Source: Vanilla planifolia
Taxonomy: Eukaryota > Streptophyta > Magnoliopsida > Asparagales > Orchidaceae
Direction of reading: 5' to 3'
NCBI GenBank assembly: GCA_023846275.1
Contig: CM043868.1
Location: 13,673,755 to 13,737,754, forward strand
DNA: 64,000 nt
The translations under genes and the position numbers were made by a program. The notes under the pieces are model-generated. The model ran no database searches. It was not told the origin of the DNA and saw nothing but the letters and a program-made list of their open reading frames with translations. Within the stretch, counting starts at the first letter, position 1. Each line of letters starts with the position of its first letter. Shown piece after piece: positions 12,688 through 24,829 of this stretch.

Positions 12688-14946
12688 TCAGATTGCATTA
12701 GTCCTACAGCTAACCACAAATAGATCATTATCCAATTTTGGTGCAAAGGAAGAAGCAACTAAAACGCCTTCAACCGAAGCAGCCTTATCTATGTCAACGA
12801 TAACTGTACTCAGGTTCTGTCCTATTATAAAAATACCTCTCCCCACGGCCACAAGTTGACATGGAGGCTTTGTTAAGGCCAATGAAAGCCTACCCAAAGG
12901 AACCCATTCCTCTGTTTCCCTTCGCCACATCATAAGTCTCGTGCCACAAGTCTCATCCAGCATGAAGAGAGTCCCATGGACAACCACTGTGGGTCCACGG
13001 GCACAACATGTCATCTCTAAGTTGGCATCCACCCATTCTCTGCTCGAGGTATCATAGACTCGAGCATATTGCGAATCGATCCATGACTTGTGGATGGTGT
13101 ATAGCTTGCCATCGAATAGGAAAGCCTTGACGATGTCTGGGATGAGGCATGGATCTTCGTGTGAGCTCCATGAGTTTGAAGTGTAGTCGAAGACATCCCA
13201 AGATTTCCAGGCCTTAGAACTCATCCCCAAGCCACCTGTGATGTAGATTTTGTTGTCTATAGCAGCAGACAAGAAGTAACACCTGGAATGTATAACATGC
13301 AACAACGATAAGCAAAGCAGATGACCCAAAAACATGTCAAAGAAACAGCTTTCAAAGAAATTGTAGTTTTGTTTCACAAGAGGGTTCATTAGCTTAACCT
13401 GGTTAACACTACCAAATACCATTTTAACTAACCCAATTAACTAACAATGGGTTAGCATTAACCCAGTTAATGCATATATTTTGCTAACCCAACTTCTGGC
13501 TAGGTTAGCTGGGTTGGGTATACTTGTAATCATTCAGCCATTGATGCTGTCACATGCAGCATTGCACATCTTGAGCAGAATCGCCTGAATGCTACTACTG
13601 TTGTCACCATTACCTTGCCTCGATCAATAAAATACAAAATTAGGTTACATCCCACAAACCCTGGTTAATAACCAGTGACATTTCTTTCTTAACCCTAATC
13701 CAATATTATCTGAGTTATAAAAAACCCAATTAATTTAACAGTCGTTAGGGTATCATGACTGTTAAATTTTGCTCTAAAACCGTATGATAGAAAGGGGAAA
13801 CAAAAAATTAGTTAAGTCTTGGGAAGAAGTGTAGGGTTCATTGAAGTTATTTAAAAAGTACAACTAAAAGCAAATTATTTTCAATCTATTAACATTAATT
13901 ATTTTACCTCGAGAAAGGGCATGTTTCTCGAGGTAAAATAGCATTTGAAGCATTACTAACGAAACATGCTTTTCTAATGTCAATTGCAAAGCTCGAACAA
14001 ACATAGCATTGTTATCATAATTCCAGGTATATTGTTTGGTTTGAAAGAATACAATTATTTCAGAGTTTAATTAATAAATTTATCACAACAATCCTGTCAT
14101 ACTCAAATAAATCAGCACAAAACTCTCGGTTGCTTTATTGATAGGACTAAAGTATTCATAGAATTCAAATTCCCAAGGCATTTTCATACAGTTTTTTTCC
14201 CAGTATCCCATGCCCTAACTAAAGCCAAGAGAATAAACATTAACTCAAAATGTAATATAAACAGATGATAACCATAAAATGATAAACTGCAACAAATGTT
14301 TTATAACAAAACAACAAAAGAGAACAAATTCCAAATTAATTTTCACTGAATTTAAAGTACATTTTCACTTTTAATTTTCCAGTGGTTTGCCTCAAATCAA
14401 ACCAGCCTAAACAATTAGAATGAAAAGTGCAAAACATGATTGAGTCGATTAACAAAATGAGGAGAGATGTTACCTTGCTGTTGGCATACTAGCAACATCC
14501 TCCCATTTCCCAGTTGAGGCATTATAGCAGTAGACTTCATCTGTGGCTTTTTCTTGGCAGCTACAGCCACCTAACAAGAATAACTTATTTCCTAGTGCTT
14601 CAAAGGACATACCCTCCCGGTTGACACACCGAGATGGAATAGGATTAAGAAGCTTCCAAGATCGTCTTGAAGGATGTGGATCCAATACATAACATGTTCC
14701 TTTGTAATTGCTCATACACATTGCAAAAACCCAGGTTTCCTCCAGATTTTGACGACAGGAATGCCAGTCTTTGCTTTTAAGCAAAGCCCTCCATCTCCTA
14801 GAAACACATCGAAGGATATGATGGAATTGCCTAGGAACCCTTGAGATGCAAAGAATAGCAAGATCATCAGGAAGACCACATATAAGTGGCAGATGCTGCT
14901 CCATTACTTGCTCGTATACATCAGAAGTATTAATTGGAAGTGGCAT
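12688..14946 (-). CDS. SKIP4: F-box/kelch-repeat protein, SKIP4-like (355 aa, two coding exons)
   Basis: Exon 1 is 14946-14474 and exon 2 is 13282-12688 (stop TGA at 12688-12690). The 1,191-bp intron has GTAACA at the donor and CCAG at the acceptor. The split Arg158 codon ag|g joins PTAR to CYFLSAA without a gap; 473 + 595 nt = 356 codons. The family member I recall, Arabidopsis SKIP4 (At3g61350), is about the same length. Residues about 19-62 form the F-box (LICGLPDDLAILCISRVPRQ, then CVSRRWRALL). Kelch-type blades follow: GNKLFLLGG (about 119-127) with EVYCYNASTGKW, then NKIYITGGLG with WDVFDYTSNSW, then a GTRLMMWRRETEEWV block. F-box proteins bind SKP1 in SCF ubiquitin ligases, and the kelch part recognises the target, which is unknown. 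A CAG acceptor at about 14970, just upstream of the ATG on the minus strand, suggests a spliced 5' UTR. The gene is intact and convergent with the first gene. Confidence 0.93.
13900..13940. repeat. Perfect 17-bp inverted repeat with 7-nt loop
   Basis: The left arm ATTTTACCTCGAGAAA (13901-13916, plus T13900) and right arm TTTCTCGAGGTAAAAT (13924-13939, plus A13940) are perfect complements around GGGCATG. It lies inside the F-box gene's intron. It could be a hairpin in the pre-mRNA or a footprint of a small inverted-repeat element. The stem is too short for a typical plant miRNA precursor. Confidence 0.9.
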
Positions 14947-16880
14947 TTTATAGGCCAGTATGATGGAGCTGCAATCAAATAGAAAGATGCTTATAGAATT
15001 AATCTAATCAAAATACTATCTTGGATTTCTCACAGTTGATCATAAATTGTATGCTGAAAAGCCAAACAGTCCCATACAACCACAAAATATACCCAGAGAA
15101 GATCATAATGCAAGAGGTTTGGTTTGGTTTTAGAACTTTTACAAACTCTATATATAGTCTAATACATATTGCATAGAAAGAAACCACAAACTTTATTGAA
15201 TGTTTACAAGGATGTTGATCCAATAATAAGCATAAGTTGTCGATTTATTACCAAATACTATAGCATTGTGATGAGAATGCGTAGCTTTAACAGATGCTGT
15301 CCTTGCCACCAAGCTTTGGTCCCATCCTAGAACCATTTCTAAAAGATTTATTGAAGTAGCACCTTCCCTAATATGACGTTTTCCTAGTTCACTTCTTTGA
15401 ACATTGAGCGCTAAGCAAAAATATGGTTTGTAGAAAAGTACGGTATAGCAGCTATGAAATACGTATGGTATGTTGCAAAAAATCCTAATGCTGCTAGTGC
15501 CGTAACATGTACGATTATTTTGTGGTTTCATATTTTGCATGGTCTAAAGTTATAAACATGATGCCAAAAACTCCAATTATGTATTGATCAAAATAATATG
15601 GCTTTTTTGATTGTGTGAAGATCCTGTCATTTTCTCTGGTGATGGATTCTGTCTGCTGGAGAAATCAGTTAAGTAGCTGCTTTTTTATATAATTCTACAC
15701 CTCATGAGCCCATCATTGCTTTCTCTTCTCTCTCTCTTGCAAATTTTCCTTCAATGATTACTATTCTGAATTCTTAGTAGCCAGCTCCTTCTTCCTCTGC
15801 ATGGGTGCAAGCTTCTGTCAACAAATTTCCTTAACTTAAAGCCACCATGGTACTGATCGACCCACCGGATCTTCCACCATTTATTCCTACATTTGCATTT
15901 ATGCCCTAGATCATAAATTTCGTTTCCTAACTGCACATGTCTGTACATTATATGTTATTGAAGTATCTCCACTGTCTGAGGCGATTTATCTACTCATCCT
16001 CCAAAGCTTTAGATCACCTATTCTACAATTCTATTATGAAAAATCTGACCCATATATCTTTATTTGAGAATTTGAGATGATGATAAATTTACATGTCATC
16101 ACAAACATTGCTAAGTGTAAAATATTCTACACTCTTCAGAAAGAGTATACCCATGGATGGTTTAGAAAGCATCATCAAACTCTATTTCAAAGCTTTCTAG
16201 CATCAGTTCATTTCCATTTTTGATGGTTGTACTTGGTCCAACAAGGTAATTATAGCAAAATCCCAAGAAGCATCTCTAAGCCTGTCTTCAAAGATTCCAA
16301 GGACTTATTGAGATGAAGCAAGAGGACTCTCGCCAAATCATAGCCAAATAATAACCACTCTGATTAGTTCTCTCCAACTAAGTGATTTTGAAACATCTCT
16401 CCTTTGCTTCCTTCTGATGTAGCAGGGCACTTTTTTGATAAAGATTATTGTTACATCAATGAAGAAGGGCTCTTTTTAGCACAAGCAAATCAAGAGAAAA
16501 GAGCCCACTCCTCTTACTGAGGATCCCTACCCCTTGTTCCTAACTCTACAAAATCTAAATTATTTCAAGGCTTCTTTCATCAAAAAAATAAAAATCCCCC
16601 AAGAAATCATCCTCTATTGAGACAATTCATTAAAACTGCTCTTGATGCCTTACATGGAGAAGTTCTTGCTATTATTAAGCAAAAGTTGTATCAAAATTTT
16701 TAGTCACTCTCTAGAAACAATAAATACAAATCAAAGCTCTATAAATTTCATAAAAATCATTATCACATTGCTTCTGCATTTAGGGCTTTCAAACCCCTAA
16801 CAAAAAGGATACCCAAGGGCAATCACCTCTAAGAGCATAAGGCAAAGAAAAGGAAGCCTTCTATTCTTGTTGCTTTCTGT
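14947..16880. other. Upstream flank of the F-box gene, no gene recognised
   Basis: This should hold the 5' UTR and promoter of the SKIP4-like gene. A CT-rich stretch lies at about 15718-15755. Open frames at 15193-15540 and 15751-15948 (minus) have no recognisable motif. Confidence 0.45.
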
Positions 16881-16889
16881 TGATTCAAA

Positions 16890-17567
16890 AATAAGATTCA
16901 AAAGAATTACTGGAAGTTTCAGATTTCTTTTTTCGAGTCAAAATGAGGGTTCAAAAAAACAAAATCAAGAATTGAGAATTTTAGGAGTGAAATTATGGTG
17001 TTTAGAAATTGAGCTTGGATCATCACAAGTTAAAAATAATTACGGAAAAAGAGAAGACAAAAAATCTATCCAATGGATAAAACGTGATGTAGGCAAGGGG
17101 TTGTTGGATTCATTTTTCTTTCCTTGTCTCTTTATCTCCCCAAAAACGATGCTACATGCGCCATTATACAATCTCATACGTGCAGGGTGAGGCATGCTAG
17201 AGATTAATGTAGGTATTATTATTGAGGATAAGTGTGCTCATGGTTGTTGAAATTGTAAAGTCAATTATAGCTGTTGGATGATATTATTAATGGGAGACTG
17301 AACTTGAAGATTAAGCCTCACAAAGTTGAAATCAATGTGCTTGACCTGAGGATTTTGATTTGAACGACTGACTCAAGGGTCTAACCTCAAGGGTGTGGGT
17401 CTGAAGGGCTCGGTTGTAAGCGCTGGGGCATCCAGGATGGCCACAAGTGCTCGGGTCTTAAGGGCTTGGCTTTAACTATCTTGACATTGATGTTTATTGT
17501 GTGGCTGTATTTTAGATCGATGAATGATGTGTAAATTAGTGAATTTTTGTACATTCATTCGGTTCTC
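16890..17567 (+). repeat. Diverged dispersed repeat, copy 1
   Basis: It shares blocks in the same order and orientation with 19270-20060. Examples are CATTTTTCTT near 17113, GGCATGCTA near 17192, AAGATTAAGCCTCACA near 17308, CTTGACATTGAT near 17480 and GTGAATTTTTG near 17538. The later part (17340-17470) is a series of 'CTCAAGGGTCTAACC'-like phrases. The two copies may be terminal repeats of one old element, because the material between them is itself repetitive. No coding domain was recognised. Confidence 0.6.
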
Positions 17568-17740
17568 AAATTCTTTAAACTATTATTTATGTTGCAATGA
17601 AGAAGTGTCTAAAAGCATTTGCAAGAAAAATACTCTATGCAAATAACATGCAATTTAAAATCATCGTAAAAATGATAATATTTTTTATTTGCACTTTGGC
17701 TTATTGCTTTTTCTTAAATCAAATCAACTATTGTTTGAAA

Positions 17741-18156
17741 CCTTATTGACTAGTATGTTTGGGAAGAGGAATTGTTGATAAGGGTTGCCTCTATGCTATT
17801 TGAGTGTTTTAGTTTTTGATGGAAAGTGATGAATCTCTCAAGTAAAAAACATATGTTATTGAAGATGTTTTTCATATAAAAGTGTTTATTGTTAGAACCC
17901 TCTATAGAAGTTTTTGTTATAACTCTAAAAGTAAAAATTAATTCCTTACCTTATTGACTAGTATGTTTGGGAAGAGGAATTGTTGATAAGGGTTGCCTCT
18001 ATGCTATTTGAGTGTTTTAGTTTTTGATGGAAAGTGATGAATCTCTCAAGTAAAAAACATATGTTATTGAAGATGTTTTTCATATAAAAGTGTTTATTGT
18101 TAGAACCCTCTATAGAAGTTTTTGTTATAACTCTAAAAGTAAAAATTAATTCCTTA
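17741..18156 (+). repeat. Exact tandem duplication, 2 x 208 bp
   Basis: The segment 17741-17948 is followed directly by 17949-18156, and I see no difference between them. A ten-base near-match (CCTTAGTGAC) marks the start of a third, diverged unit at 18157. Perfect identity in this decayed background implies a very recent event. Confidence 0.93.
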
Positions 18157-18389
18157 CCTTAGTGACCCTCTTAATTGAAACAAACGTTGCTATAGATAGA
18201 TTGTTCACAAGAATTGCTCGAGCTCAAGGGCAAAGTGCAAGTTCATAAGGCTAGTTTTGAAAGCAAGGCTTAAGTTAGAGGATTAAGATGAGAAAAATGG
18301 GTTAAGTCAAAAAATATTTAAATAAAATTGGTTATCCCTCAATCCTTGAGTATAGGAAATATAATTGAAAAGGGAAAGTATGGGCTAAT

Positions 18390-18910
18390 TTGCTTCTCAA
18401 GGCTTTCAAAAGATGCAACAAAGGTGAATGGAGGAGAAGATGCAAGAGTTGAACCACTTGAGAGCTTCAAAAGATATAGTGATGAAAGGGAGGAGGAAGG
18501 AGCGAAAGGGTTGAGCACCTCCAAATTTTTATTTACAAGAGCAAATGTGAGGGAACAAATTAGAAGAATCAAGCGCTAAACCTCTCGAGATCTTCAATTA
18601 ATAGAATGGAGAAAAAGAAAAAAAATAGAGCAAGAAAGGCTAGGCCCCGTGAGTTCTTTACTCGAAGGAGCTAATGTGAAGAGGAGGAGAAGCAGCAAAA
18701 ATCACTTTTCAAGACCTTCACTTGATGGAGCAATGGTGAAGGAAAGAATGGGAATAAGCAAAAATTGTGCCTCTTAACAACTTCATGCAATAAAGAATTG
18801 ATGAGAGTGAGTTATAGTCAAAGACATGCCTCTTGAAAGCTTTGTCTGATGGAACAACAATGAAGGTGAGCTAGAGAGGAAGTCAGCTCTATACCTCTCA
18901 AGAATGGTTA
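18390..18910 (+). repeat. Degenerate tandem array, about 62-bp period, about 9 units
   Basis: A phrase like 'CCTCTCAAGAGCTTCA..TGGAGCAAnGGTGAAGGAGAG' recurs at about 18393, 18454, 18515, 18580, 18644, 18703, 18769, 18828 and 18893, with steps of 59-66 bp. Units differ by many substitutions but keep the order. The strand is purine-biased, and this makes an 83-codon open frame at 18328-18579 that I do not regard as a gene. Confidence 0.75.
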
Positions 18911-19269
18911 GATGAACTTGCACATCACCCTCAAGTTTGAGTAATTCTCTCAAACAATCCATCTGTATCAACTCGTCTCAACTACGAATTTAATTAAATT
19001 GCAATAGGAGTGACCTCATAGCTTTATTGTTGAATATTTAATAGGGTGACTAGCTTGGCTTTAAGATGCTCCAATATTAAGGAAAGTATGGAGATGGTTT
19101 TTGTAAAGAAATCTTTGATGTTGAAAGAGATGAAAAAAGGAATTAAAAGATGGAGTAGGCTTAGAGGTTTGAGATGGTAGAGGCAAAGACATAAGATCCT
19201 TGTTGCTTATCAATCATGGGGGTTGATAAGTTTTCTTTCAAAAATCAGAATTTTAACTCTTTTGATTCT

Positions 19270-20060
19270 CATTTCAGCTTGCTTATCAAATTCCCATAGA
19301 TGATGCCAATATTTTTATGCAAAAATTGGATTAAAAGGAGTTAACAAAAACTCATCTAAGAATTTAAAGAGTGGAATTAAGATGTTAGAAAAATAAGCTT
19401 AAATCCTCACAAGTCAAAGATGAACAAAGAAGAAGAGAAAAGTCGAAGAAGACCAAGAAAATCTCTCCAAAGAAGGAACTGGCTTTTAAGTGTGCAAACA
19501 AGGACCTTAACCGAACTCTCATGGGACCTATTTATAACTGCGTTTTTTTATGGGCTAGGGCTTACTAGATTTCATTTTTCTTCCCTTACCTTTTTATCTC
19601 CTTGATGACATGCATGTGCCATTAAATTATCCTATGTGTGTAGGGTAGGGCATGCTAACAATTAATGCAATTGACATTATTGAATTTTACTTCACTTGCA
19701 AGGAAAGATAGACATGCTCGTGGTTGCTGACATGATAAGATCAATTATTGCCATTAAATGATGTTTGCAAAGGAACATTGAGTTTCAAGATTAAGCCTCA
19801 CAGAGTTGAATTTGATGGCCTTCAACCCAAGGTTTTTGATTTGAGCAGTTAGGACTGAAGGGCTTAACCTCATGTGTCTAGGTTTCAAGGTTTTAGCCTC
19901 AAGCGCCTAAGTCTTGGCCTTAAGAGCCTGGCCTCGAGTGTATTGGTTTTGAGGACTTGAACTTAAGCACCTTGACATTGATACTTGTCGTGTGGCAGCA
20001 TTTTGGACTAATGAATGAGACTTAACTTGGTGAATTTTTGCATCTTCACTCCTCAAGAGC
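19270..20060 (+). repeat. Diverged dispersed repeat, copy 2
   Basis: Partner of 16890-17567, in direct orientation about 2.4 kb away. Shared landmarks include CATTTTTCTTCCCTTACC near 19573, GGCATGCTAACAATTAATG near 19648, AAGATTAAGCCTCACAGAG near 19789 and GTGAATTTTTGCATCTTC near 20032. The 'AAGGGCTTAACCTCA' phrases at 19860-19970 are more numerous than in copy 1. Confidence 0.6.
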
Positions 20061-22250
20061 TAAAGTTTGGTCATTTTAACATTCCTCAAGAAACATTTGA
20101 AGAAATTCCACCTTTGCACTTTATGAACATTTGGTAAGCATCATTCAATAATATCATTTGTCATTTCTAAGAGACAATGCTCTAAGAGATCCACCTTAAT
20201 TACATTTGAAGTTAGCCCTAGTTGCTTATGTCATGCAAAACGAATCGACTTCCTTACCATCAACTCCAACTACAGGTAAGAACATTTGTTGCCTCTTAAC
20301 CATACCCTTATGATGAAGTAAACGCAATATTTGAACTTTTTGCAAATATCATGGCTTGTTGAATGCTCATGAACACATGAACACTAGTGGTTCGAGTGCT
20401 GTCCTTTTCTTAAAGTCATTCAAGAACACAAGTAGCTTATCACATGTGCAAGATCATTAGTTAGCTCTTTCGAGAAATCTACTAAATGCAAGCACAACAT
20501 CTTTCTCACCCTCACTCTCGAGAGTAATTCAAAATTTATTATGCATATGATAGATTTTCTCATAATGGAGACAACCTCCTACAATGTCATTTTAGAAAAA
20601 CAAACAATAAATAAATTTGGCATTGTATTTTCAACACATCAACTTCAATTCTTCAAGGTAGTGTTAAAACCATGAAGGACACCCTCAACCCCTTTGGCTA
20701 GTCTCTAGACTCCTTGATTTAGCTTCTATACATTCGGTTTCCTCCACTTTATTTGTTCTCATCAATCTTTTGAATCTAAGCAAACTTTAAATTGGACCCT
20801 TTGACCTCAATGAATTTAAAAAAGCAGCCATCATTAAACTTCTGCTAAGAATGTTAAAATTATTGCATAGTCTAGTTCCGATATGCCCGACATCAATCAT
20901 GAAATATCCAAACATCATTTTAACATTAAATCTGATATTCCTCCAATAAAGTAGAGAAAAAAAGAAAACCTTAAAAAAAATAATAATAGAAGATGCATTG
21001 GCCAAACTTCTCAAAGCAAGATTTATTCAACTTGTATTCTATTTAGAGTGGTTGGATAATGTCAACCCTAATTAAGAAAAGCAATTGCAAGTGGAAAGCA
21101 TGAGTGGATTATATAAAACTTTAAAAGCTTGCCTTATAAACTAAAACCCTTGTCCAAGGATTGATGAACTCATAGATTCAACCGTATGTTTAAACCATAT
21201 TAACTTTTTGATGCATTATCAAATTATCATCATATCATGATGGCAAACTCCAAAGAGAAAAACACAATTTTCATAACAAATTTTGGCACCTCCTATTATA
21301 GAATTATGTCATTTGGTCTCAAGAATGGAAGTACCAAATTCAGTCGATGTTCAATATCATTTTCAATCACCAGAGATATTTGATCTCAAAGCTAATGTTA
21401 ATAATTTTTTAATTAAAAAAATTATTTTCATATCATCTTTGATACTGCAAAGAAACATTCAATACATACAAAAAATTCAATATGAATTGAATCCTCTCAA
21501 ATGCTTTTTTGGTACCTCATCTAGAAAATTTCTTTCATAATAAAGGTATATGAGCTAATCTAGAGGAAGTAAAGGATCATTTGAACCTATCATCTCTAAA
21601 GAACATTCAAGACATTCAAAAGCTAGTCAATTGCATTGTTGCTCCCAAAAGATTCATGCCCAAAAAGAGATAAAGCTAAATATTCTTCAAAATTGCTCAA
21701 AAATTAATCCAAAATTCAATGGATATTCAAATGTGAACATGCATTTTGGGATTTAAAGGATTATTTATTTCATTTTTTGTTAACTTCAAGGCCTTATGTA
21801 AGAGTTTCATATCAAAACTATATAGTTAAGTTTATTAATGAATGTTTGAGATAATGTCTCAAGAAAAGTATAAGATGATTATCATTCAAGATATGATGGT
21901 ATTATGTATCCCATGGGACTTCATCAAGCAAGAGTTTCATATAAGTGTTCAACCCACAGGGGAACGTCCTCTTTATGGTATGGTAGTCATTATAAATATT
22001 ATTTATCTATTTTTTTGCATCTTTAGAATGGCAAGACCTATATGATATTTACGGGTGATACTTACGATTTCATTTTTGTCTAAACCAACTTTGCATTTCG
22101 TTACAAACTATCCTTAGTATTTTACTTGCATTGTCATCGACTAGTGTGTGACATTTTTTTAAGTTTTGTAGCTAAATCTTCATCAATTAAGATTTAATAA
22201 TATAGGCAAGAATAAAAGAAAGTTCAAACTTCTAAATAGATTAAAATTAA
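20061..22250. other. No gene seen; AT-rich intergenic DNA
   Basis: Open frames at 20787-21014, 21283-21540 and 21842-22045 lack family motifs. The sequence may be old LTR-element internal region, but I could not place any domain. Confidence 0.45.
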
Positions 22251-22252
22251 AA

Positions 22253-22880
22253 TCATTACACAATACAATATACCTATTGTACAATACAATCAATTGTAAT
22301 GTCTAGTGTGCAAAAGCAAATAGAACAGTTTGATGGAGCATATTCAAAAGAATATTGTTGCATAACACAATATTGTCTTTCATAACATAAAATATGATTA
22401 GCTTGAAATATCAATTTACCCATAAGTGAAAACAAGAAAATTTTTTTAAGTCATAGTTGAAAAATATTCATACAATACAATAAGTATTGTCGTATAGCAT
22501 GATCATCTTTAGACTCATAATAATGTAAAAAATATAAAGGATAAAAGTTTCATACAATAAGATAATATATTATCATGCAATATGACTAATAATTAGAATA
22601 AGAAAACATGAGTAAATGAAAATCAGAAGAATTATATGGTACAATAATTATCAATATACAGTACGATCAGGTTCTTAAACAAAAGTAGAGAAACTTGAGA
22701 ATTTCGTACAATACGTTATTATTTTATCGCACAATATTATCAAGTCAAATATATAAACTTACCTCTGTTATAACTAAACTCAAGAATTTTGTAAGGTATG
22801 ATAATATTCATCGTACAATTTGTACAACAAATTTTTATGTGATCATCCAATACAATCTTATTGATCATAAGATATGATCA
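22253..22880. repeat. Array of eight degenerate palindromic motifs (about 40 bp each, 55-110 bp spacing)
   Basis: Units at about 22253, 22358, 22468, 22548, 22634, 22702, 22787 and 22840 share a pattern like 'CATACAATACAATA..TATTGTCGTACAATATGATCA'. In it, the ACAATA and TATTGT halves face each other. The units are separated by unrelated AT-rich spacers, so the motif and not the spacer is what recurs. The same vocabulary appears at 10457-10726. No coding function is suggested. Confidence 0.6.
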
Positions 22881-24820
22881 ATGTTAAAAACCTATAACGA
22901 CTAGCTTAACCTTTTCAAAAAATAGATTATAGTCTTTATTTAACCATTAGTACTACCATGCTCAACTCTTTGAGAATTTGTTGCCTATAAATAGAGAACT
23001 AAACTATGAGAGGTCATCATGTTGGATGGATTGCCTCAAAAATATCTCTAATTAGGATCATTGTCTAATAATTGCTATGATGCACAAAGAATCGAGAAGC
23101 AAACAATACATTATGTATCATCAATGGCAACTTGTATAATGAGATTGAATTGAAAGAAAAGTATGGAGGTATATTACAATAATCTTATCAATCAGCATCC
23201 TTTAAAGGCAAGAGATCTAGTTCTTAGATAGTTTAATGTTGCTTGACATCAAGAGGATCTTTATAAACTTGTATCGAATTGACAAGGGAAATATTTCCTC
23301 TAAGCCATTATTCAACTAATGTTAACTCCTTACAAACAAAGGATGGAGAAGAGCTACACCGAAAGTGAAGTGATTATTTAAATAAATTCTATCTATTCAT
23401 AAGTCTTTTGTTCTCTATTTTTTTACAATACTAAAATGTATCATTTAACTTGGCAAAGATTTAGGCCATCAACGAAGCTCTATAATTCCACTAAATTCTT
23501 ATTTGAGTTCAAATTCTCAAAGTTTACTCTTAAATAGGTTTTACTTTGTCTTTTCTTGAGATGACACTACCAAAACAACAAGACAAAAGTCTTCTTCCAA
23601 GAATTGAATAATGCTTTTAAACTACTAATAACAACAATGTTTCACTCGATAACTTACAAAACTTGTCTTGATTGATCACTAATAAATTTGAGTGATCTTA
23701 TTTAACATTCATAATAATCTCTTCAATCAAAATCAATCTTTAAGCGACTTGTTCTATCACTTACCTAACTTTCCTAGAAGTTAAAATAAAACTTGCTCAA
23801 TAAGATTTGTCATTCTAAAAACATCTATCAATTTTAACTTGACCTTGGGCAGTACGAATTATTACTCAAAAGACTTCTAATGCATAATTTTTTCATGATT
23901 AACGAACCTTGAGCAATTTGATTTATCCCTTTAGAACAATCATTTTGACTCATCAATTTAAACATTAACAAATTAACTTATCATTCAAGAGTCTTATTTC
24001 ACATATTTTCATATTAAAAACTTAAGGCAATCATTGAAGAGATAAAAATCTTGTGCTATATCCTTATATGCCAACCATTTGGTGGAATTCTTACAACATT
24101 TCTCGACATATAAATAAATCAAGGTAATTTATAAGTCATTTTAGCTTCCTATCTAACCTTGTCAAGCATGGGATATCACTCGAGACACGAAATTCTCATT
24201 AAAGCATACATTTGTCCCATGTCACTAGGAAATAACTTTGTGATTTGAATTGTCTCAGCTAAATCATGTCACATAAATTGAATTTGCACTAGCATTAAGC
24301 TCAAATTAGCTTTGGCAACCCTTTGAGTGGAGTAAAATAACTCAAAAAGTGAAAGAACTATGAAGAAACTCGCATGTGAAATTCCTCACTCATTTCCATT
24401 GCACAGGGTGCTTTCATGATTGCTAGAAAGTCTATTCATCCCATCTTAGTTTCAATTTCCAGAAAAATACAAAGAAATAAATTATGCATGGCATTACTAA
24501 TGGATGCATATGTGGCATGAGGTTAATTACATGTGATGTGGTTTGTACTTTAATTTCCATATGCTCAAAATAAGACTCAATCCAATATAAAAGGAAATCA
24601 TAACACCAATGAAGCCATTTGATTTGTTAATACTATGAAAATTGAGGCTATTAAGAAGTAGAGAATCTTCTGAGATGCCATGACTAATGCAAATGGTTGA
24701 AGAACTCGATAAAATTCAGAATAAAAAAATAGATAAGCTTAAACACTAACAATTTAAGTCAAATGATGAAATGTAAATGACGCATAGTTACACATGTTTG
24801 ACATATAAAAAAACACAAAT
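22881..24820. other. No gene or clear repeat seen
   Basis: AT-rich sequence without long open frames or recognisable domains. Confidence 0.5.
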
Positions 24821-24829
24821 GATCAAGCA

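Noticed and set aside
13283-13422. N-terminal extension of the SKIP4 exon 2 open frame
   Set aside because: It is intron read-through; the acceptor at 13283-13284 joins exactly to exon 1.
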